From Roseomonas mucosa (GTDB taxonomy: Bacteria > Pseudomonadota > Alphaproteobacteria > Acetobacterales > Acetobacteraceae), in assembly GCA_945878375.1 (NCBI GenBank), contig CAMDWG010000003.1:175641-239640 (forward strand): 64,000 nt of DNA. Reading direction: 5' to 3'. Each line of letters starts with the position of its first letter. Position 1 is the stretch's first letter. The translations under genes were made by a program, and so were the position numbers. This document shows positions 58,126 to 64,000 of this stretch, one piece after another. The notes under the pieces were generated by a model, which worked only from the letters and a program-made list of their open reading frames with translations, was not told the DNA's origin and searched no databases.

Positions 58126-60924
58126 GTGACCCAGCCCCGCACCGCGGCTCCGACCCATCAGCCCCGCCTTTTGCTGCCTGAAGCCCCGGCGCTCGTCGCC
58201 GGCTTCGGCCGTGGCGCGCTGCTGACCCCCGACGGGGAACTGCTCACCCTGCCCGCCGCCGAGATCGGGCGGCGGCTGCGCGACCTGGCGCCGCCGCTGC
58301 TGGTCCATGGCCCCGCCACCTGGAAGCGGCTCGGCCTGCCGCCCGGCCCGGCCTGCGACCTGCTGGAGCTGTTCGCCTTCTGCCGCCCCGCCCAGCCGGC
58401 CGCCCCCACCCCGCGCGGCCTGGCCATCGCGCTGGATCGTGAGGCACCTGCCGATGACGAGGCCGCGGCCGCCCTTCTGCCGGAACTCGCCACCGACCTG
58501 CTGCGCCACCTTGCCCATAGCCGTAACGGCCCGCTGAACCGCGATGCGGCGCCGCTGGCCGCCAAGCTCGGCGCGCAGATCGACTGGCCCTGGGCCGCCT
58601 CGATCCTCGCCGCCCTCGGCCAGCCGGAGGCGCGGCCTTCCCTCGACCCCCTCAAGGTCTGGCGCCGCCTGCCGGATTGGGAGGATGAGAGCCCGCCGCC
58701 GCCGCCCGCCCACACCCCCATCACCCCCGCCGAGGCGCGCCGGCGCCTGGCCGACATATTGGGCGAGGGCGCGGAGCAGCGGCCGCAGCAATCCGACTAC
58801 GCCTCCGCCGCCGCCGCCGCCTTCCGGGCGCGGGAAGCGCAGGGCGCGCCCAATCTGGTCCTGGCGGAAGCCGGCACCGGCACCGGCAAGACGCTGGGCT
58901 ATGTCGCGCCCGCCAGCCTCTGGGCGGAGCGCAACGGGGCGCCGGTGTGGATCTCCACCTTCACCCGCAACCTCCAGCGGCAGATCGACCAGGAAACCGC
59001 GCGGCTCTACCCCGACCCGGCCGAGCGCCGCCGCCGCGTCGTGGTCCGCAAGGGGCGGGAGAACTACCTCTGCCTGCTGAACCTGGAGGAGCAGACGGCC
59101 TCCGCCCAGCTGGCGGGGATGCTGCTGCCGCTGGCGCTGGTTTCCCGCTGGGCGCTGTTCACGCGCGATGGCGACCTGATGGGCGGCGACTTCCCCGGCT
59201 GGCTGGCGGAGCTGTTCGGCCACCACGCCGTCTGGCCGCTGGCCGACCGGCGCGGCGAATGCGTCCATTCCGCCTGTAGCCACTACAAGCAATGCTTCGT
59301 CGAGCATTCCATCCGCCGCGCGAAGACCGCGACGCTGGTCGTCGCCAACCATGCGCTGGTCATGGTCCAGGCGGCGCTGGGCGGGGGCGAGGATGGGCGG
59401 CCCCTGCGCCTGGTCTTCGATGAAGGCCACCACCTGTTCGACGCCGCCGACGCCGCCTTCTCCGCCGATCTGACGGGGGGTGAGACGGCGGAGCTGCGCC
59501 GCTGGCTGCTCGGCGCGGAGGGCGGCCGGTCCCGCGCCCGCGGCCTCTCCCGCCGGCTGGAGGAGGTGATCGGCGACCGCCCCGATCTGCTGATGCCGCT
59601 GGAGGAAGCCCTGCAGGCCGCCCGCGCCCTGCCCGGCCAGGGCTGGCCCAGTCGCCTCGCGGAAAACGACCCGCGCGGGGCGGTGGAAGACTTCCTCCAT
59701 GCCGTGCGCCGCCAGGTCCTGGCCCGGATCGCGGAGACGGATGCGGGCTATGGCGCCGAATGCGATGTCCACCCGCTGAACCCCGACCTGCCGGAGGTGG
59801 CCGACGCCGCGGCGGACGCCTTTGCCCGCCTGCACGCCCCGCTCGAGGTGCTGCGCGCCCGCCTGCAGGCGCGGCTGGAGGATGAGGCGGAAGACCTCGA
59901 ACTGGGCGACCGCATCCGCATCGAGGCGGCGGTGCGCGGCATCGAGCGCCGCGCGCTGATGCCGCTGGGCTCCTGGGGCGCGATGCTGAAGGCACTGCGC
60001 GCGCCGCCCCGCGCCCCCGGCACCCGGCCCGACATGGTGGATTGGTTCGCGCTGGAACGCCGCGAGGGGCGAGAGGTGGATGCGGGCATGTTCCGCCATC
60101 ACCTGGACCCCACCGAGCCTTTCGCGACCGCCGTCGCCGCCCCCGCCCATGGCGTGCTGATCACCTCCGCCACGCTGCGCGATGCGGGGGAGGAGGAGGA
60201 GGCCGACGACCCCGACGCCGCCTGGCGCGGCGCGGAAGCGCGCACCGGCGTCGCCCACCTGGCCGCGCCCGCGATCCGCGCCGCCGTGCCATCCCCCTTC
60301 GACTATGCCAGCCACACCCGCGCCCTGGTGGTCACCGATGTCGCGCGGGAGGATTTCGGGCAGATCGCGGCGGCCTATCGCGCCCTGTTCACCGCGGCCG
60401 GGGGTGGCGGGCTCGGCCTGTTCACCGCGGTGCGCCGGCTGCGGGAGGTGCATGGGCGCATCGCCGAACCGCTCGCGGCCGCCGGCATCCCGCTCTACGC
60501 GCAGCATGTCGATGCGATGGACAATGGGACGCTGGTCGATGTGTTCCGCGCCGAGGAAGCCGCCTGCCTGTTGGGGACGGATGCGATGCGCGACGGGGTG
60601 GATGTGCCGGGGCGCAGCTTGCGCCTGCTGGTCTTCGACCGCGTGCCCTGGCCGCGCCCCACCATCCTGCATCGCGAACGCCGCCTGCATCTGAGCGAAG
60701 GTCGGCCCAAGGCCTATGACGATGCCCTGGCCCGCCACCGGCTGCGCCAGGCCTTCGGCCGGCTGGTGCGCCGCGCCGACGACAAGGGCGTCTTCGTGCT
60801 GCTCGATGCGCGCTGCCCGTCTCGGCTTCTGGCCGGGCTGCCCGATGGCGTGATCGTGCGCCGGCTCGGCCTGCGCGATGCCGTCGCGGAAACCAGGGCC
60901 TTCCTGGACACCGCCCCCGGCTGA
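58126..60924 (+). CDS. DinG/XPD-like ATP-dependent DNA helicase
   Basis: 932-residue superfamily 2 helicase. A variable N-terminal part (residues 1-210) precedes Walker A EAGTGTGKTLGY (about 246-257), an iron-sulfur type Cys cluster region including CVHSACSHYKQC (about 383-394), the DEGH box LVFDEGHHLF (about 428-437) and C-terminal motifs GTDAMRDGVDVPG and RHRLRQAFGRLVRRADD (motif VI). Such helicases unwind DNA 5'-3' in repair and at R-loops. The long N-terminus sets this branch apart from E. coli DinG. GTG at 58126. Confidence 0.88.
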   Translation: MTQPRTAAPTHQPRLLLPEAPALVAGFGRGALLTPDGELLTLPAAEIGRRLRDLAPPLLVHGPATWKRLGLPPGPACDLLELFAFCRPAQPAAPTPRGLAIALDREAPADDEAAAALLPELATDLLRHLAHSRNGPLNRDAAPLAAKLGAQIDWPWAASILAALGQPEARPSLDPLKVWRRLPDWEDESPPPPPAHTPITPAEARRRLADILGEGAEQRPQQSDYASAAAAAFRAREAQGAPNLVLAEAGTGTGKTLGYVAPASLWAERNGAPVWISTFTRNLQRQIDQETARLYPDPAERRRRVVVRKGRENYLCLLNLEEQTASAQLAGMLLPLALVSRWALFTRDGDLMGGDFPGWLAELFGHHAVWPLADRRGECVHSACSHYKQCFVEHSIRRAKTATLVVANHALVMVQAALGGGEDGRPLRLVFDEGHHLFDAADAAFSADLTGGETAELRRWLLGAEGGRSRARGLSRRLEEVIGDRPDLLMPLEEALQAARALPGQGWPSRLAENDPRGAVEDFLHAVRRQVLARIAETDAGYGAECDVHPLNPDLPEVADAAADAFARLHAPLEVLRARLQARLEDEAEDLELGDRIRIEAAVRGIERRALMPLGSWGAMLKALRAPPRAPGTRPDMVDWFALERREGREVDAGMFRHHLDPTEPFATAVAAPAHGVLITSATLRDAGEEEEADDPDAAWRGAEARTGVAHLAAPAIRAAVPSPFDYASHTRALVVTDVAREDFGQIAAAYRALFTAAGGGGLGLFTAVRRLREVHGRIAEPLAAAGIPLYAQHVDAMDNGTLVDVFRAEEAACLLGTDAMRDGVDVPGRSLRLLVFDRVPWPRPTILHRERRLHLSEGRPKAYDDALARHRLRQAFGRLVRRADDKGVFVLLDARCPSRLLAGLPDGVIVRRLGLRDAVAETRAFLDTAPG

Positions 60925-61010
60925 GGCCCGCACGGCCTGCTCGCCGTGCTTGACCCCGGCCCGCCGCATGGCGTCCCTTGCGGGGTGCAGCACCGCCAGG
61001 GAGGCCCAGC

Positions 61011-61445
61011 ATGAACACCCGCAGCCAGGCCCAGATCGCCCGCTTCACCTCCCAGGAGGCGCTGGTCTGCGCCATGGTGCTGATGTCGGTCGCCGATGGC
61101 CCGATGTCGGACGCCGAGCTTGCAATGATGAACCGCATGGTGCGGGACCTGCCCGCTTTCGCGGATTTCCATGCCGGGGAGATCGAGACGGTGACAGATG
61201 CGGTCGCCAAGCTGCTCGGCCGCACCGACGGGCTGGACCAGGCGATGACGATGCTGCGCGACGCCCTGCCGATGCGCCTGCGGGAGACCGCCTATCTGCT
61301 GGCCTGCGAGGTCTGCGCCGCGGATGGGGATGCGACGCAGGAGGAATTGCAGTTCCTGCAGGACCTCCGCATCGGCCTCGACATGGACCGCCTGATCGCC
61401 GGGGCCATCGAGCGCGCGGCGAAGGCGCGGTTCCAGGTTCTTTGA
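61011..61445 (+). CDS. TerB-like family protein
   Basis: 144-residue helical protein: SQEALVCAMVLMSVADGPMSD with the acidic ADG loop, repeated later as LACEVCAADGDATQEEL, the two-fold pattern of TerB-like/DjlA-N domains, which bind metal through the acidic loops. Role in general metabolism unknown; no tellurite genes nearby. ATG at 61011 with AGGGAGG upstream. Confidence 0.8.
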   Translation: MNTRSQAQIARFTSQEALVCAMVLMSVADGPMSDAELAMMNRMVRDLPAFADFHAGEIETVTDAVAKLLGRTDGLDQAMTMLRDALPMRLRETAYLLACEVCAADGDATQEELQFLQDLRIGLDMDRLIAGAIERAAKARFQVL

Positions 61446-61454
61446 TGTGCCCCT

Positions 61455-61787
61455 TCAATCCACGATGAACAGCTTCGCGCCGGTCCTGGTCGAGGACCTG
61501 TGCGCGGCGTCGCCGAAATCGCTCACCTGGTAGCTGGTGCCAGGCTGCAGCGTGAAGCGGCGACCGTCGCGCAGCTCCGTCTCCAGCTCGCCTTCCAGCA
61601 CCAGCAGCACATGGCCGCGGTCGCACCAATGGTCGGCGAGGTAGCCAGCGGAATACTCCACCATCCGCACGCGCAGATCGCCGATGTTGAGCGTGCGCCA
61701 CAGCGCATGGCCGGTCTCGCCGGGATGAACCGTGGGCTCCACGGCGCTCCAATCGGTGATGGTGAAGGGAAGGGTGGGGATCTTCAC
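61455..61787 (-). CDS. DHCW motif cupin fold protein
   Basis: 110 residues. The name-giving motif is present as ADHWCDRGHVLLVLEG (about residues 50-65), with a cupin strand end FTLQPGTSYQVSDFG. His and Cys may bind a metal. Function unknown. GTG at 61787 overlaps the stop of the rhodanese gene, so the two are coupled. Confidence 0.82.
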   Translation of the reverse strand: MKIPTLPFTITDWSAVEPTVHPGETGHALWRTLNIGDLRVRMVEYSAGYLADHWCDRGHVLLVLEGELETELRDGRRFTLQPGTSYQVSDFGDAAHRSSTRTGAKLFIVD

Positions 61788-62197
61788 TTCGGCGGCTTTG
61801 CCGGCAGCGGTTCCGTCGTGCCGCCCGCCGCGCGCCAGGCGCCGTAGCCGCCCTTGATGTGGCTGACCGGCTTCAGCCCCATCTCCTGCGCCGCGCGTGC
61901 CGCCAGCGCGCTGCGAAGCCCGCCGGCGCAGAAGAAGACGAAGTGCTTGTCCTGCTGGAATTGCGGCTTGGCATAGGGGCTGGCGGGGTCGATCCAGAAT
62001 TCCAGCATGCCGCGCGGGCAATGGAAGGCGCCGGGCACGCGGCCTTCGCGTTCCAGCTCCCGGATGTCGCGGATGTCCACGAATTGCACGTCGTCGCGAG
62101 CGAACAGCGCCTTCGCGGCGTCGATGTCGATCTCCTCGACGATGGCATTGGCTTCGTCCACCAGCTGGCGGTAGCCCTTCGTGATCACCTGCGGCAT
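61784..62197 (-). CDS. rhodanese-like sulfurtransferase domain protein
   Basis: 137-residue single rhodanese domain: VQFVDIRDIRELEREGRVPG (about residues 37-56), the active-site Cys in VFFCAGGLRSALAA (about 90) and HIKGGYGAWRAAGG at the end. Loop CAGGLRS has the six-residue active-site form. It carries sulfur or acts in thiol chemistry; partners unknown. Coupled to the cupin gene. Confidence 0.88.
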   Translation of the reverse strand: MPQVITKGYRQLVDEANAIVEEIDIDAAKALFARDDVQFVDIRDIRELEREGRVPGAFHCPRGMLEFWIDPASPYAKPQFQQDKHFVFFCAGGLRSALAARAAQEMGLKPVSHIKGGYGAWRAAGGTTEPLPAKPPK

Positions 62198-62278
62198 GGC
62201 GCGTTTTCTCTCCTCGTGTCGCGCGGCAGCATGTGCGCCGCGCCGGGATGCGTCCAGGGGTGCGCTGGGAGGCCTGAA

Positions 62279-63280
62279 TCAGCCTTCCAGCACCCAACGC
62301 CGAAAGAGCTCCAGGTCGATATTGCCGCCGCAGAGGATCACGCCCACGCGCCGGCCGCGCATCGCGTCCCGCTCCTGCATCAAGCCAGCCAGCGGCGCGG
62401 CGCCGGCGCCCTCGGCCAGGTTGTGCGTGTCCTGCCAATAGGCGCGGATGGCGGCGGCCACTTCGTCATCCGTCACGGTCACGATCCGCGCGGCGCCGGT
62501 GCGGCCGCCGGCATCGCGATGCGGCGCATCCGGATGCAGCCCGCCACGTATGATGCCGAGCGCATGGCGGTCCGGGATGCGGGTCGCCATGCCGTCGGCG
62601 CGGGTGTTGGCGCTGGGGGTGGAGATCGCCTCCCCGGCCGCGAAGCTCAGCGCGTATGCATCCGCTTCCGTGCTCTGCACGCCGATGATCTCGGTCGGCA
62701 GGCCGAGCAGGTCGCGTGCCGCGATGCAGCCGCAGATGCCCGATCCCAGCCCGATCGGCACATAGAGCGCATCCAGCACCGGCGCCGCGCGGAAGAATTC
62801 CAGCGCATAGGTCGCCACTCCGCGCACCAGGTCCGGCGCGAAGGAGGGGGCGAATTCCAAGCCCCGCTCCTGGGCCAGCCGGAAGGCTTCCGTCCGCGCC
62901 GCGTCGAAATCCTCGCCATGCTCGATCAGCTCCGCGCCCTGCGCGCGCATCGCCGCGTTCTTCTCGACGCTGTTGCCCTGGGGGACGAGGATCGTCACCG
63001 GGATGCCGGCCCGCGCGCCGGCATAGGCCAGGCTCTGCCCGTGATTGCCCCGCGTCGCGGAGATCACGCCGCGCAGCCCCGGCCGTTCCCGCGCCAGCCG
63101 GTCGAAATAGACCAGGCCGCCGCGCACCTTGAAGGCGCCGGTCGGCGTATGGTTCTCGTGCTTCACCCAGACCTCCGCCCCGGTGCGGGCGGCCAGTAGC
63201 GGCCAGGCGTATTGCGGCGTCGGTGGGAAGACTGCGTGGACGATGCGGGCGGCGTCTTCCAGGGCGGGCAGGTCGAACAC
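62279..63280 (-). CDS. threonine dehydratase-like PLP enzyme
   Basis: 333-residue fold-type II PLP enzyme. The PLP lysine stands in HTPTGAFKVRGG (about residue 50), the phosphate/substrate loop is SATRGNHGQSLAYA, and a glycine-rich loop VPIGLGSGICG binds the phosphate. Resembles catabolic threonine dehydratases or serine/threonine ammonia-lyases without a regulatory ACT domain; serine racemase-like activity is possible. GTG at 63280 is used since longer frames add unlike sequence. Confidence 0.85.
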   Translation of the reverse strand: MFDLPALEDAARIVHAVFPPTPQYAWPLLAARTGAEVWVKHENHTPTGAFKVRGGLVYFDRLARERPGLRGVISATRGNHGQSLAYAGARAGIPVTILVPQGNSVEKNAAMRAQGAELIEHGEDFDAARTEAFRLAQERGLEFAPSFAPDLVRGVATYALEFFRAAPVLDALYVPIGLGSGICGCIAARDLLGLPTEIIGVQSTEADAYALSFAAGEAISTPSANTRADGMATRIPDRHALGIIRGGLHPDAPHRDAGGRTGAARIVTVTDDEVAAAIRAYWQDTHNLAEGAGAAPLAGLMQERDAMRGRRVGVILCGGNIDLELFRRWVLEG

Positions 63281-63394
63281 GCGGGAACCTCCGGCGGGCG
63301 GTGCAGGGGCGGCGGCTTGTGGCCACGGCCGTGGAAACGTGCGGTGCCTTGGGCGTTCACGTCCCTCAGCCCAAGCATAGCGGAGGGTGCGGCC

Positions 63395-63976
63395 ATGGCC
63401 ATCACGGTGGATAGCAGCCAATGGACCGGTGAACGGGACGACACGCCGCTCCCGGTGCCCGTGGTCTGGGGCGAGTTCGAAAGCGAGGCGGCGCGGGATA
63501 ATGCCCTGGCGCGGCTCAAGGCGGCCGGGGCCAGGGATAGCGGCGCGTCGCATGCCACATCCGGCGCCGTGGTGACGCCGGAACATGCCGCCAATGAGGA
63601 TCAGGTCCAGCCCCCCGACCTCGATTCGGAGCACGCCGACCTCCGCAACCAGCGCGAACTGGAAGTCGGGACGGCGATGGCCATGGCCTCGATGGCCGCG
63701 GCGGGGCTGGTGATCGCGACGGGGGGCGGGGCGCTGCCCGCGCTGGCCGCCGCCGCCGCGGCCGGTGCCGCGACCGCGGTGGTGGGAGAGCCCCTCGCCA
63801 CCGCCATCGCGCTGCAATCGCAAAGCGCCCATTCCCATCCTGGCAAGCCGCCGCGGGCGGATGGGCCGGTGGTGGGATTGCTCGCGCCGGACGACGAGAC
63901 GCGCGCACGCGCCGCGACCGCGCTGCGCGAAGCCGGGGCGCGGCGGATCCTGGTGCAGGAAACGACAGCGGGGTAG
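63395..63976 (+). CDS. uncharacterised protein with Gly/Ala-rich hydrophobic centre
   Basis: 193 residues. Residues 1-90 are polar (start MAITVDSSQWTGERDDTPLP; a domain VVWGEFESEAARDNALARLK resembling flavin-inducible stress proteins that handle a residue-ladder around A.D.AL..L). Residues 95-135 are hydrophobic Ala/Gly-rich and could span or line a membrane. The C-terminal LLAPDDETRARAATALREAG seems a second copy of the same small alpha/beta unit. Function unknown. ATG 63395 follows CGGAGGG. Confidence 0.65.
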   Translation: MAITVDSSQWTGERDDTPLPVPVVWGEFESEAARDNALARLKAAGARDSGASHATSGAVVTPEHAANEDQVQPPDLDSEHADLRNQRELEVGTAMAMASMAAAGLVIATGGGALPALAAAAAAGAATAVVGEPLATAIALQSQSAHSHPGKPPRADGPVVGLLAPDDETRARAATALREAGARRILVQETTAG

Positions 63977-63982
63977 GGCGGC

Positions 63983-64000
63983 GGGGGGGGGGGGGGGGGG
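63983..64000. other. terminal poly-G run
   Basis: The window ends in 18 consecutive G residues. Such a run at a contig edge is typical of two-colour sequencing artefacts and should not be read as biology. Confidence 0.8.

Noticed and set aside
57664..60993. 1109-codon minus-strand open frame opposite the helicase
   Set aside because: It is the antisense of a clear helicase gene with all motifs; the product is Gly/Gln/Arg-rich without family sense. Long antisense frames are expected at this GC content.

Overview
The window is one very GC-rich, densely packed stretch of an alphaproteobacterial chromosome. Gene content and order (aroA-cmk-rpsA-sppA-ihfB, a FYDLN-acid protein divergent from aroA, class I LysRS beside MprF) and codon use suggest Acetobacterales/Acetobacteraceae, Roseomonas-like; this is inference from protein recognition without a database search. 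The last 18 bases are a pure G run, so the right edge is probably a contig end with a sequencing artefact. There are no rRNA genes or CRISPR arrays, and one tRNA (Thr, anticodon CGT). No gene-free stretch exceeds about 300 bases; the longest (57848-58125 and 48467-48734) hold palindromic repeats or hairpins.

Layout. 1-12.4 kb: end of an enoyl-CoA hydratase gene, an amidase, the housekeeping cluster ihfB/sppA/rpsA/cmk/aroA on the minus strand, azlCD, a 2-hydroxyacid dehydrogenase, an ABC-F protein and a small secreted Cys-repeat protein. 12.4-18.2 kb: tRNA-Thr, then a three-part exporter (HlyD adaptor, FtsX permease, ATPase) whose first two genes have been split by two tandem copies of an antisense alpha/beta-hydrolase gene, with decayed pieces of hlyD and ftsX left at each junction. 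18.2-24.6 kb: envelope lipid genes (diacylglycerol-kinase-like, LpxH-like, a GT4 glycosyltransferase, an acyltransferase, waaA, lpxK). 24.6-28.3 kb: a TetR-devBCA exporter operon with a perfect operator palindrome at its promoter. 28.3-30.8 kb: an MFS exporter and an XRE regulator with a partner membrane protein. 30.8-34.5 kb: phnCDEE, a phosphonate-type importer behind a three-unit Pho box. 34.6-39.4 kb: NIPSNAP, an orphan zinc-binding protein with a Zur-like box, an endonuclease V remnant, a HAD phosphatase, pyrD, a DMT transporter and DUF952.

39.4-53.0 kb is the most striking part: a compact podovirus (T7-like) virion and packaging cluster with portal, scaffold, capsid, tail tubular proteins A and B, an internal protein, tail spike, terminase, holin and SleB endolysin. 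No integrase, polymerase or replication gene is visible. Its first minus-strand promoter carries a canonical alphaproteobacterial LexA box (GAAC-N7-GAAC) over the predicted start site and faces a self-cleavable S24-type repressor gene. A second promoter (TTGACA-17-TATCAC) precedes the structural genes and is followed by a strong terminator inside the leader, a layout like the lambda late promoter. The set looks like an SOS-controlled domesticated phage particle, possibly a gene-transfer-agent-like element; that last step is a hypothesis.

53.0-64.0 kb: MprF with a truncated synthase domain, class I lysyl-tRNA synthetase, asd, a DinG/XPD-like helicase, a TerB-like protein, a DHCW cupin, a rhodanese, a threonine-dehydratase-like enzyme and a glycine-rich hydrophobic protein.
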